DNA from: an uncultured Erysipelotrichaceae bacterium
GTDB taxonomy: Bacteria; Bacillota_I; Bacilli_A; Erysipelotrichales; Erysipelotrichaceae
Length of the DNA stretch: 7,129 bases
Direction: 5' to 3'
Assembly: GCA_902795905.1 (NCBI GenBank)
Contig: CADBMY010000268.1
Coordinates: forward strand, 1-7,129
How positions within the stretch are numbered: position 1 is the stretch's first letter; every line of letters begins with the position of its first letter. Under the pieces are notes generated by a model. It did no database searches. It was not told the DNA's origin and worked only from the letters and a program-made list of their open reading frames with translations. A program made the translations under genes and the position numbers. Of the stretch, positions 1 through 5,620 are shown in pieces.

Positions 1-374
1 CTGCGGATCTCCGGCAGATGAAGGAATATTACGATGCCTCTGCGCATCCCCTGCAGACCCTGTACGATGCCCGATGCCTGTGTGCCCTGTATACAGTCGA
101 TCCGGATTGTCTTCTGGCTTACCGCTCTCTGCAGTGCGGAACCGACACCGCCGAATTCCTGGACATGTGCAGAAAGATCAGGGAACGCGGAGACTGTATT
201 ACCCTGAAACAACTGGCTGTTACCGGCAGTGATATCACTGCGCTTGGCATCCGCGGTCAGCAGATCGGCATCACCCTGCATACACTGCTTGATGAAGTCA
301 TGCGGGATCTTCTGCCCAATGACAAAGATGCCCTGCTGACCCGGGCTGAACAGCTGCAGAAACAGACACACTGA
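1..374 (+). CDS. cca: CCA-adding tRNA nucleotidyltransferase, C-terminal fragment (5' end outside window)
   Basis: This is the last 123 residues of a protein whose start lies left of the window. The frame is open from base 3 and ends at TGA 372-374. The family adds or repairs the 3' CCA of tRNAs in the cytoplasm. The catalytic head is not in the window, so the call rests on the C-terminal helical domain. Near the end a leucine-rich helix is followed by a segment of the pattern L-x(2)-G-x-D-I-x-A-L-G-I-x-G-x-Q-I-G, then LHTLLDEVMRDLLPN and a short Lys/Gln-rich tail. That G-x(3)-G/LL-x-x-V-x(5)-N arrangement is typical of the tRNA-binding tail of bacterial CCA enzymes. The next gene downstream is on the same strand, 101 nt away. 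A poly(A) polymerase-type paralogue cannot be excluded from this fragment. Confidence 0.8.
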   Translation, partial: ADLRQMKEYYDASAHPLQTLYDARCLCALYTVDPDCLLAYRSLQCGTDTAEFLDMCRKIRERGDCITLKQLAVTGSDITALGIRGQQIGITLHTLLDEVMRDLLPNDKDALLTRAEQLQKQTH

Positions 375-380
375 TGCCTG

Positions 381-419
381 TATAAGAAACCCTTTGCCCG
401 ACATCCGTATATTCTTATA
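381..419. repeat. 8-bp inverted repeat in the cca-VTT gap
   Basis: TATAAGAA at 381-388 is the exact reverse complement of TTCTTATA at 412-419, with 23 nt between the arms. The right arm overlaps the candidate -10 box of the downstream gene. No T-tract follows, so it does not look like an intrinsic terminator. It could be an operator or chance in an AT-rich gap. Confidence 0.3.
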
Positions 420-421
420 AA
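394..421 (+). promoter_or_regulatory. Candidate sigma-A promoter for the VTT-domain gene
   Basis: TTGCCC (394-399, 4 of 6 matches to TTGACA) and TATAAA (416-421, 5 of 6 to TATAAT) are separated by 16 nt in the 101-nt gap after cca. The predicted start near 428 would leave a leader of about 48 nt. The ribosome site before the ATG is weak (GAAGAG around 460-465), so read-through from cca may also contribute. Confidence 0.35.
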
Positions 422-475
422 CAATCAGAAGTTTTACGATTAATCTAAAAGTGACAACTGAAGAGTATATACGAT

Positions 476-1246
476 ATGACCAAGCACCAGATCTCTCCTA
501 AAACAAAAAAGATCCTGCTTCTGGCAGGTATGCTGATCATCGTGATCCTGATCCTGTTTCTCGCATACAAGGTCTTCGGCAGACAGTTTGCGGATCTTTT
601 CAGAATGCTCAGACGCGGAGACCGTGACGAGATCGGTGAATACCTGAACCGGCAGGGACAGCTGGGCGGTATGATCGCTGTCTTCTTCATCAGTATCCTG
701 CAGGTCATCAGTATCGTGATCCCCGGTATGGCCATCCATATCTCTGCCGGTCTGATCTTCGGCTGGTGGAAAGCCTTCCTGTCTTCCTACCTTGGTTTTG
801 TCTGCGGCAATGTGCTGGTCTTCCGCACTGCCAGAAGACTCGGCAATACCCTGCAGGACCTGATGCCGAAAGAAAACAGCAGAAGCTGGCTGACCCGCAA
901 GATCAATTCTGCCAGTGCCGGTTTTGTGATTGCCCTTGCCTGTCTGGTGCCGGGTGTACCAAACGGCATCATCCCCTACATCGCCGCAAGGACAAACCTC
1001 TCACTGAAGAAATATACGTTTGCGATCGCTGTCACCTGCTGGGTACAGATCCTGTGCAACAGCTGTGCGGGCCACTTCCTGATCCGCGGTCAGTTCCTGT
1101 ACATGGTGCTCTCGTTTGCCGTACAGATCCTGCTGATCATCATCGTCGCACGAAACAAGGACTATATCCTGCTGACCTTCAATGAGTATAAAAGAAGGAT
1201 CCGCGGGTACCGTGCCCAGCGCCGGGCAGCCCGCAGATCCCTATAA
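476..1246 (+). CDS. TVP38/TMEM64 (VTT/DedA-like) family integral membrane protein
   Basis: This 256-residue polytopic membrane protein belongs to the VTT-domain (SNARE-associated/DedA-like) superfamily. Members are linked to lipid handling at the membrane, but the substrate here is unknown. Predicted hydrophobic segments lie near residues 12-33, 65-97, 98-118, 148-173, 178-201 and 207-225. The two re-entrant-loop signatures are visible: IPGMAIHISAGLIFGWWKA (residues 82-100) and VPGVPNGIIPYIAARTNL (158-175), followed by LKKYTFAIAV. The N terminus is basic and the C-terminal tail (about 238-256) is very rich in arginine, in agreement with a cytoplasmic tail. That tail is encoded over a terminator hairpin that serves the opposite strand (1188-1240). 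The final Leu codon CTA (1241-1243) read backwards is the TAG stop of the convergent acetyltransferase gene. The ATG at 476 is the first in frame, and its Shine-Dalgarno is weak. Confidence 0.85.
   Translation: MTKHQISPKTKKILLLAGMLIIVILILFLAYKVFGRQFADLFRMLRRGDRDEIGEYLNRQGQLGGMIAVFFISILQVISIVIPGMAIHISAGLIFGWWKAFLSSYLGFVCGNVLVFRTARRLGNTLQDLMPKENSRSWLTRKINSASAGFVIALACLVPGVPNGIIPYIAARTNLSLKKYTFAIAVTCWVQILCNSCAGHFLIRGQFLYMVLSFAVQILLIIIVARNKDYILLTFNEYKRRIRGYRAQRRAARRSL
1188..1240 (-). terminator. Intrinsic terminator of the dtd-GNAT operon, inside the convergent VTT gene
   Basis: On the - strand, starting at the base after the GNAT stop codon, GGATCTGCGGG (1240-1230) pairs with CCCGCGGATCC (1207-1197). 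This is an 11-bp stem with a single G-U pair. It is followed at once by TTCTTTTAT (1196-1188). The 22-nt loop holds a second small stem, TGCCC (1228-1224) with GGGCA (1217-1213). On the + strand the G-U pair becomes a C-A mismatch, and the first T-run (1249-1252) is 8 nt away, so termination should favour the - strand. Confidence 0.75.
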
Positions 1247-1744
1247 CCTTTTCGCAAATGCGATACGCGGAGCCGTACCGCCGATGTAGACCCTTCCGCA
1301 GCGTACGAACCCGAATTTGGTCACCGCTCTCTGCATCGAAAGATTCTTTTCATGGGTGTCGATCCTGAGTTCAAAGACACCCTTTTCCTTTGCCTTTTCG
1401 GCAGCTGCCGCAAACATGATGCCGGCATATCCTCTGCCCTTATTCTCAGCCCGGATACCCATCCTGTGGATCACCGCATACGGCTCATGATCAGGCCAGG
1501 CACCGTCTTCGATCACCGCATAGTCAGGATCATCACCGAACTTCAGGTAATAGACCCCATAGATCTGCTCACCGTCCGTCAGAACATAACTGTTTCCTTC
1601 AGCAATATCAGCCAGAAAAGAATCACGGTTCGGATATCCGTTCTGCCACTGGTCGATCCCCTGTGAACGCAGATATTCCCGTCCCTGTTCGATCACTTCC
1701 ATGATGCCGTCAAGATCTGCCGGCACTGTCTTTCTTACTTCCAT
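1241..1744 (-). CDS. GNAT-family N-acetyltransferase
   Basis: This 167-residue protein has a single GNAT fold, which transfers an acetyl group from acetyl-CoA to an amine. The substrate cannot be told from the sequence. The N-terminal helices (residues 3-30, VRKTVPADLDGIMEVIEQG) match the first acceptor-site element. Motif A is VIHRMGIRAENKGRGYAGIM (91-110), where G103 and G105 form the pyrophosphate loop and E100 stands where Q/R is usual. Motif B follows as RIDTHEKNLSMQRAVTKFGF (127-146), with N134 and the Gly-Phe pair expected in the family. I chose the ATG at 1744-1742 because the darA stop TGA (1746-1744) overlaps it by one base (TGATG), a translational-coupling arrangement. A TTG one codon earlier is also open. 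A GAAAG stretch just upstream may act as a ribosome site. It is the last gene of the operon; its TAG stop abuts the terminator. Confidence 0.85.
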   Translation of the reverse strand: MEVRKTVPADLDGIMEVIEQGREYLRSQGIDQWQNGYPNRDSFLADIAEGNSYVLTDGEQIYGVYYLKFGDDPDYAVIEDGAWPDHEPYAVIHRMGIRAENKGRGYAGIMFAAAAEKAKEKGVFELRIDTHEKNLSMQRAVTKFGFVRCGRVYIGGTAPRIAFAKRL

Positions 1745-2067
1745 CAAAGCTTTCTGAACTGTTCAACATCAAGCACAAAGACGGTAGCTCCGCCGACCTG
1801 CACTTCCACCGGGAATGACGCAAATCTGCCGTTGTCATAGCCGGCCGTAGACGGAACGATCTCCGTTCTGCGCTGCGACTCACTGCCGATGATCTCGATA
1901 CAGCGCTCGACCTTGTCATCTTCGGTGCCGACGATCAGCGTTGTATTGCCTGCCCGCAGAAAGCCTCCTGTCGTCGCAAGCCTGGTCATCTGATAGTTCT
2001 CATTTGTCAGTGCTGCCGATACATTTGATGCATCATCGTTGGAAACAATTGCCAATACCAGTTTCAT
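1744..2067 (-). CDS. darA: Cyclic-di-AMP receptor, PII-like (DarA/PstA/YaaQ)
   Basis: This 107-residue PII-like protein belongs to the family (DUF970) that forms trimers binding cyclic di-AMP in the cytoplasm; its downstream target is not established. Visible hallmarks are the start MKLVLAIVSNDDASNV, the nearly invariant loop TTGGFLRAGNTT (residues 32-43) that contributes to nucleotide binding, and the C-terminal strand PVEVQVGGATVFVLDVEQF (86-104). Length matches the family (about 109). The start at 2067 is supported by AGGAGGT at 2080-2074, six bases upstream; the open frame extends to a GTG at 2085, but that would place the Shine-Dalgarno inside the gene. It follows ychF by 18 nt and overlaps the GNAT gene by one base. 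In many Bacillota this gene sits between tmk and holB, so the position here is different. Confidence 0.93.
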   Translation of the reverse strand: MKLVLAIVSNDDASNVSAALTNENYQMTRLATTGGFLRAGNTTLIVGTEDDKVERCIEIIGSESQRRTEIVPSTAGYDNGRFASFPVEVQVGGATVFVLDVEQFRKL

Positions 2068-2073
2068 ACGAAT

Positions 2074-2080
2074 ACCTCCT
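2074..2080 (-). promoter_or_regulatory. Strong ribosome binding site that fixes the darA start
   Basis: AGGAGGT (2080-2074) lies 6 nt before ATG 2067-2065 in the ychF-darA gap. It favours this ATG over the upstream in-frame GTG at 2085 and allows strong independent translation of the c-di-AMP receptor. Confidence 0.85.
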
Positions 2081-2085
2081 GACAC

Positions 2086-3186
2086 TTATACATTAAACCG
2101 GAAGAAGACGATATCTCCGTCCTTCATCGGATATTCCTTACCTTCAAGTCTGATCTTGCCATGTTCCTTCAGGGAAGCTTCCGTCTTATATGTCATCAGA
2201 TCTTCATAACTGTAGATCTCTGCCCGGATAAAGCCTCTCTCAAAGTCACTGTGGATAATACCGGCACACTGCGGCGCCAGCATGCCTTCCCTGAATGTCC
2301 AGGCTCTGCACTCCGGTTCTCCGACCGTGAAGAATGTACGAAGACCAAGCAGATGATATGCCTCAACGATGATCTGATCAAGACCGCTCCGGGAGATGCC
2401 AAGCTCCTCCATGAACGCTTCCTTCTCCTCACGGGAAAGACCCGACAGTTCTTCTTCAAGACGCGCACATACGGCAATACAGCCGCTGCCTTCGCCATCC
2501 GCCAGTTCCTTTACCTTCTGATAGTATGCATTCTCTTCCGGTGTATTGATCTCTTCCTCGCTCATATTCGCGATATAGATGACCGGTTTGGCTGTCAGCA
2601 GTGAGAATCCCTTCAGCAGTTCTTTCTCACTGTCCTCAAGATCCAGAAGACGTACAGGTGTACCTGCCGCCAGTCCTTCCTGCAGTTTGGTCAGTACCGC
2701 ATACTCGATGACCGCATCTTTTTCCTTTGTCTGTGCCTTTCTGGCAACTCTTGAGATCCTGTTCTCCACCGTCTCAAGATCGGCGATGCAGAGTTCCACA
2801 TTGATCTCATCGATATCTCTGACGGGATCGACACTTCCCTCCACATGCATGATATTGTCATCATCAAAACAGCGGACAACATGACAGATCGCATCCACCT
2901 CACGGATATGGGAAAGGAACTGGTTGCCCAGGCCTTCACCCTTGGAAGCACCCTTGACAAGACCGGCAATATCCGTGAACTCAAACGTCGTATAGATCGT
3001 ACGTTTGGGATGGAAAAGCTTGACGATCTCATCCATGCGCTGATCCGGCACTTCGACAACACCGACATTCGGTGCGATCGTCGCAAACGGATAGTTCTCC
3101 GCCAGTACCTGGCTGTTTGTTATGGCATTAAATAATGTGGATTTACCGACATTCGGCAGACCCACGATTCCGGCTGTTAAAGGCAT
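2086..3186 (-). CDS. ychF: Obg-like ribosome-associated ATPase YchF
   Basis: The 366-residue product is full length for YchF (OLA1 family), a TRAFAC-class P-loop protein that prefers ATP and associates with ribosomes. Domains in order: the G domain starts at once with the P-loop GLPNVGKS (residues 9-16); G3 is DIAG (72-75) followed by the family signature [20 protein letters not shown] (76-95); a coiled-coil insertion spans about 125-200; the G4 equivalent is NMSE (207-210), the NxxE form that gives ATP rather than GTP preference; the C-terminal TGS domain (about 281-366) carries [14 protein letters not shown] and [16 protein letters not shown]. At position 35, in NYPFATI, there is Ala where E. 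coli YchF has the redox-sensitive Cys35. AGGAGT (3200-3195) overlaps the stop of the preceding DUF951 gene and lies 8 nt from this ATG. Confidence 0.97.
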   Translation of the reverse strand: MPLTAGIVGLPNVGKSTLFNAITNSQVLAENYPFATIAPNVGVVEVPDQRMDEIVKLFHPKRTIYTTFEFTDIAGLVKGASKGEGLGNQFLSHIREVDAICHVVRCFDDDNIMHVEGSVDPVRDIDEINVELCIADLETVENRISRVARKAQTKEKDAVIEYAVLTKLQEGLAAGTPVRLLDLEDSEKELLKGFSLLTAKPVIYIANMSEEEINTPEENAYYQKVKELADGEGSGCIAVCARLEEELSGLSREEKEAFMEELGISRSGLDQIIVEAYHLLGLRTFFTVGEPECRAWTFREGMLAPQCAGIIHSDFERGFIRAEIYSYEDLMTYKTEASLKEHGKIRLEGKEYPMKDGDIVFFRFNV

Positions 3187-3192
3187 ATTTAT

Positions 3193-3393
3193 CTACTCCT
3201 CGCTGTGCTCGATCACTTTCTTCAGTTTACGTTCAAATTCATGACGCGGAAACATGACAACAGAACCGCATCCCTGACACTTGATCTTGATATCCGCACC
3301 CATGCGGATCACTTTCCAGTATTTGGACTTATGACAGGGATGTTCCTTCTTCATCTCCACGATATCATTCAGGTCATATGCAGGTACGATCAT
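3193..3393 (-). CDS. DUF951 family small protein (putative metal-binding)
   Basis: This 66-residue protein matches the DUF951 pattern of Bacillota: a short N-terminal strand (YDLNDIVEMKKEHPC), a central W-x-V-I-R-M-G-A-D-I-K-I-K-C-x-G-C-G block, and a basic tail with PRHEFERKLKKVI. Cys20 of HPC and Cys39/Cys42 of CQGCG, perhaps with His18, could hold a zinc ion; this is inferred from residue spacing. Its molecular function is unknown to me. The start ATG (3393-3391) overlaps the folD stop TGA (3392-3390) in an ATGA arrangement, and an AGAGGG-like ribosome site lies in the end of folD. It ends 6 nt before ychF, and its last codons (Glu-Glu-stop) supply the ychF Shine-Dalgarno. DUF951 next to ychF is a recurrent arrangement in Bacillota as far as I recall. 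Confidence 0.9.
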   Translation of the reverse strand: MIVPAYDLNDIVEMKKEHPCHKSKYWKVIRMGADIKIKCQGCGSVVMFPRHEFERKLKKVIEHSEE

Positions 3394-4241
3394 TTTACCC
3401 TCTTTTCGTACGCCTTCAGCGTATTGTCCAGAAGCATCGTGATCGTCATCGGACCGACACCTCCCGGCACCGGTGTGATCGCCTGTACATGCGGCAGGAC
3501 ATCCTCGAAGTCAACATCCCCGGTCAGATGACCATCTTCCGTACGGTTGACACCGACATCGATCACAAAAGCACCTTCCTTGATATACTCGGAATTGATC
3601 ATCCGTGCTTTGCCGAGAGCCGCGATCAGTATATCCGCCTCCCTGCAAACCGCCTTCAGATCTTTCGTCCGGCTGTGGCATACCGTCACTGTCGCATTGG
3701 CATTCTGCAGAAGTCTCGCCACCGGTGTCCCGACCAGTTTTGATCTGCCGATGACAACTGCCCGCTTGCCTTCGGGATCACAGTTCATGCGCTTCAGCAG
3801 CTCCATAATGCCCCTCGGTGTACACGGCACAAAGCCATCCTCACCCAGATACAGCTTACCGACATTGACCGGATGCAGACCGTCCACATCCTTCTCAGGG
3901 CTGATCATATGCAGAGCAGACTGCTCATCCAGCCCCTTCGGCAAAGGCAGCTGTACAAGGATACCGTCGATATCCGGATCCTCGTTGCATCTGCGGATCG
4001 TCTCTTCCAGCACTTCCTGTGAAACATCAGCCGGCAGCGCAAACATCCTGCTGTCCATCCCGGCAGCCGTACAGGCCTTCTCCTTGCCGCGGATATACGA
4101 AAGACTGGCAGGATCCTCACCGGCAATGATCACCGCGAGACAAGGCACTCTGTTTCCTGCTTCCCGGATACTGTCTATCTTTTCCCTGATCGCTGTACGC
4201 AGTTCTCTGGACAGCTGTGTACCGCTGATGATGTCTGCCAT
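3390..4241 (-). CDS. folD: Bifunctional methylenetetrahydrofolate dehydrogenase/cyclohydrolase FolD
   Basis: This cytoplasmic 283-residue enzyme oxidises 5,10-methylene-THF with NAD(P)+ to methenyl-THF and hydrolyses it to 10-formyl-THF, feeding purine and formyl-Met-tRNA synthesis. The catalytic N-terminal domain carries SYIRGKEKACTAAGM, in which Tyr49 and Lys53 are the active-site pair, then GILVQLPLPKGL (Gln97) and PEKDVDGLHPVNVG (Asp120). The Rossmann domain carries VVIGRSKLVGTPVARLL (162-178) and ends with the signature PVPGGVGPMTITMLLDNTL (257-275). All expected catalytic residues are present and the length is normal. Thr172 stands where Lys is frequent (GKP); I do not expect loss of function from it. 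It starts 11 nt after dtd, with AAGGGGTGG upstream of the ATG as ribosome site, and overlaps the DUF951 gene by 4 nt. Confidence 0.97.
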   Translation of the reverse strand: MADIISGTQLSRELRTAIREKIDSIREAGNRVPCLAVIIAGEDPASLSYIRGKEKACTAAGMDSRMFALPADVSQEVLEETIRRCNEDPDIDGILVQLPLPKGLDEQSALHMISPEKDVDGLHPVNVGKLYLGEDGFVPCTPRGIMELLKRMNCDPEGKRAVVIGRSKLVGTPVARLLQNANATVTVCHSRTKDLKAVCREADILIAALGKARMINSEYIKEGAFVIDVGVNRTEDGHLTGDVDFEDVLPHVQAITPVPGGVGPMTITMLLDNTLKAYEKRVK

Positions 4242-4252
4242 ATTTCCACCCC

Positions 4253-4699
4253 TTACAGTTCGTGTGAATCCAAAAGGATCGTTACCGGCCCGTCATTAAG
4301 CAGACGGACTTTCATATCTGCCCCGAAGATTCCCTCTTCCACGGTATATCCCAGTGAACGCAGATATGCATTAAACTCCAGATATAAAGCTTCCGCATGC
4401 GCCGGTGCTCCGGCCCCTGTAAAACTGGGACGGTTCCCCTTGCGGCAGTCCGCATAGAGCGTAAACTGCGAGATGGAAAGGATCTCTCCGCCCACCTGTG
4501 AAAGCGACAGATTCATCTTACCGGCATCATCCTCAAAGATGCGCAGTTTGGCGATCTTGTCTGCCATCTTCCGCACCGCCGCTGATGTATCTTCATCGGA
4601 AATGCCGACCAGCAGCAGAAACCCGGTGCCGATCTTTCCGTGTACTTTTCCTTCGATCGTGACGGAAGCCTCTGTCACCCTCTGTATGACTGTTTTCAT
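4253..4699 (-). CDS. dtd: D-aminoacyl-tRNA deacylase
   Basis: Dtd removes D-amino acids (and glycine mischarged on tRNA-Ala) from tRNA, protecting translation fidelity in the cytoplasm. The 148-residue product is full length for the bacterial family. It begins [15 protein letters not shown], carries the active-site motif [17 protein letters not shown] (residues 77-93; SQFT is the diagnostic part) and ends with [11 protein letters not shown] (135-145), which contains the cross-subunit Gly137-Pro138 cis-peptide element used for chiral proofreading. It is the first gene of the six-gene operon. No Shine-Dalgarno is present upstream of ATG 4699; instead an extended -10 box ends 7 nt before the ATG, so the transcript is probably leaderless or nearly so. 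folD follows after 11 nt. Confidence 0.96.
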   Translation of the reverse strand: MKTVIQRVTEASVTIEGKVHGKIGTGFLLLVGISDEDTSAAVRKMADKIAKLRIFEDDAGKMNLSLSQVGGEILSISQFTLYADCRKGNRPSFTGAGAPAHAEALYLEFNAYLRSLGYTVEEGIFGADMKVRLLNDGPVTILLDSHEL

Positions 4700-4706
4700 A
4701 ACACTG

Positions 4707-4715
4707 ATTATACCA
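4707..4715 (-). promoter_or_regulatory. Extended -10 promoter of the dtd operon, predicted leaderless
   Basis: TGG followed by a perfect TATAAT (4712-4707) forms a TGn-extended -10. I see no good -35 at 16-18 nt. The spacer to ATG 4699 is CAGTGTT (7 nt), placing the expected transcription start at or one base before the A of ATG. It sits just downstream of the flavodoxin terminator. A less perfect GATAAT (4722-4717) would give a roughly 10-nt leader. Confidence 0.7.
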
Positions 4716-4743
4716 TATTATCCAAAACGAAGAGCAGGCAGAG

Positions 4744-4770
4744 AAAAACGGAACCCGTACGGGCTCCGTT
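4744..4770 (-). terminator. Intrinsic terminator after the flavodoxin gene
   Basis: On the - strand AACGGAGCCC (4770-4761), loop GTAC and GGGTTCCGTT (4756-4747) form a 10-bp stem with one G-U pair. Its last bases run into TTTTT (4748-4744) and then CTC. It starts 11 nt after the flavodoxin stop and separates this unit from the dtd operon. There is no T-run on the + strand side, so it is one-directional. Confidence 0.85.
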
Positions 4771-4781
4771 ACCTGAAGAAC

Positions 4782-5207
4782 CTACTCACCGGCACTCCGC
4801 ACAACATCTTCGGCAAAGTTGACAGCTTTATGCATATCCTTCTCATCCGGTCTGCCTCTGTTCATCCAGAGAAAGCTTCCCCGCAGATTCAGATGTTTCG
4901 GATGTATGGTGATCCCCTTATGTCTGAGCATCGATACTGCTGTCTCCATGCGGTCTTTCCCGCTGGCTGATGTACTGAAGACACCTGCATACTTGATCCG
5001 GTTGACCGGCAGATTATCGATATACGAGAGAATATTCTGATCCGGTTTCCCGGCATAGATACCCATGCCGACGATCAGCACATCGGAGTTTACCGGTGTA
5101 TGCGGCACGGAGATGTCTACAGCTTCGGTACCGAGTGCAGAAGCCATGGCTTCCGCCACCCTGCGTGTATTCCCCTTGCGGGAGTAGTAGATCACAGTCA
5201 CAGACAT
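4782..5207 (-). CDS. Flavodoxin-family protein
   Basis: This 141-residue single-domain flavodoxin-like protein is expected to bind FMN and carry electrons in the cytoplasm; the redox partner is unknown. Strand 1 and the phosphate loop read VTVIYYSRKGNTRRVAEAMA (residues 3-22), with S9-R-K-G-N-T14 in the FMN-phosphate position (Lys11 where Thr is common). VLIVGMGIYAGKPD (43-56) and AGVFSTSASGKD (74-85) follow as the second and third strands with their isoalloxazine-side loops. The C-terminal part, GSFLWMNRGRPDEKDMHKAVNFAEDV (110-135, pattern G-x-F-x(4)-G-x-P-x-E-x-D), is typical of Bacillota flavodoxin-family proteins. It starts 6 nt after the YvlD-like gene, and AGGAGT overlapping that gene's stop is its ribosome site. 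A strong terminator follows. A function in a specific reductase pathway cannot be assigned. Confidence 0.85.
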   Translation of the reverse strand: MSVTVIYYSRKGNTRRVAEAMASALGTEAVDISVPHTPVNSDVLIVGMGIYAGKPDQNILSYIDNLPVNRIKYAGVFSTSASGKDRMETAVSMLRHKGITIHPKHLNLRGSFLWMNRGRPDEKDMHKAVNFAEDVVRSAGE

Positions 5208-5213
5208 AATAAA

Positions 5214-5555
5214 TTACTCCTTCTCCAACAGACGGCTGACGAACCGGTTGATCAGGCCCAGAACGATCGCCGCGATAACAGAAGAATACAGAGATTGGGA
5301 AGCACCTGTCCCGAGTGACAGCGACCACTGCAGGATCAGACCGTTGATCACAAACGAAAACAGTCCAAACGTAAGCAGCGTGATCGGAAAGGACAGAACT
5401 TTCAGCAGAGGTTTGATGAAACTGTTCAGGATACCCAGGGCAGCCGCTGTACGCAGTAACTGCCAGGTACCATCAAAGCGGATCCCCGGAATGATCATCT
5501 CCAGGATCCAGAGTGAGATCATATTGATCATCACTGTAACAAGTGCATTTTTCAT
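5214..5555 (-). CDS. YvlD / phage-holin-4_2 family four-helix membrane protein
   Basis: This 113-residue hydrophobic protein matches the YvlD-type family often labelled phage holin superfamily IV. The name is historical: these are chromosomal proteins in most bacteria and I see no phage genes here. Four hydrophobic segments are visible near residues 4-23, 33-52, 55-78 and 88-110. Family marks include the IIPGIRFDG turn after helix 1, LGILNSFIKPLLKVLSFPIT (residues 40-59) and LLTFGLFSFVINGLIL (60-75). Its function is unknown; YvlD relatives are connected with cell-envelope stress in Bacillus, which is only a hint. It ends ...Glu-Lys-Glu-stop, with the codons GAG AAG GAG TAA doubling as the flavodoxin gene's Shine-Dalgarno. 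No Shine-Dalgarno precedes its own ATG; an extended -10 lies 6 nt upstream instead. Confidence 0.85.
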   Translation of the reverse strand: MKNALVTVMINMISLWILEMIIPGIRFDGTWQLLRTAAALGILNSFIKPLLKVLSFPITLLTFGLFSFVINGLILQWSLSLGTGASQSLYSSVIAAIVLGLINRFVSRLLEKE

Positions 5556-5561
5556 GATTTC

Positions 5562-5570
5562 AATATACCA
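5562..5570 (-). promoter_or_regulatory. Extended -10 promoter of the YvlD-like/flavodoxin unit, predicted leaderless
   Basis: TGG followed by TATATT (5567-5562; 5 of 6) lies in the 65-nt gap after the S11 gene. The spacer to ATG 5555 is GAAATC, 6 nt, so the expected start coincides with the A of ATG. A TGAACA at 5591-5586 could serve as a -35 with 18-nt spacing. No Shine-Dalgarno is present. Confidence 0.6.
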
Positions 5571-5620
5571 AATATCAGATAAAACTGTTCAGTATTTCCT
5601 GTTTTCACATAGAATTCCGA

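Noticed and set aside
1251..1274. TCGCA-AA-TGCGA small palindrome after the VTT stop as a + strand terminator
   Set aside because: It has no T-run after it on the + strand and lies in GNAT coding sequence.
1745..1747. TTG at 1747 as the GNAT start
   Set aside because: The next codon is ATG in a TGATG overlap with the darA stop, the more usual arrangement.
2068..2085. GTG at 2085 as an earlier darA start
   Set aside because: It would add six residues encoded by the Shine-Dalgarno region; family members begin with MK at the ATG, which has an ideal ribosome site.
3547..4299. A 250-codon open frame on the + strand opposite folD
   Set aside because: It is the antisense shadow of a clear, complete folD; the translation is Ser/Pro/Arg-rich with no family pattern.
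4473..4970. A 165-codon + strand open frame across dtd, the terminator and the flavodoxin gene
   Set aside because: It runs over two genes and a terminator on the other strand, with low-complexity composition and no start signals.
5214..5555. Prophage remnant, suggested by the 'phage holin' family name
   Set aside because: The four-helix YvlD-like proteins are common chromosomal proteins and no phage genes or attachment repeats are seen nearby.
5556..5620. Terminator after the S11-like gene (ACTGAACAGT followed by TTT on the - strand, and AAAAC/GTTTT)
   Set aside because: The stems are only 4-5 bp, AT-rich or mismatched; not convincing, so read-through into the YvlD-like gene stays possible.
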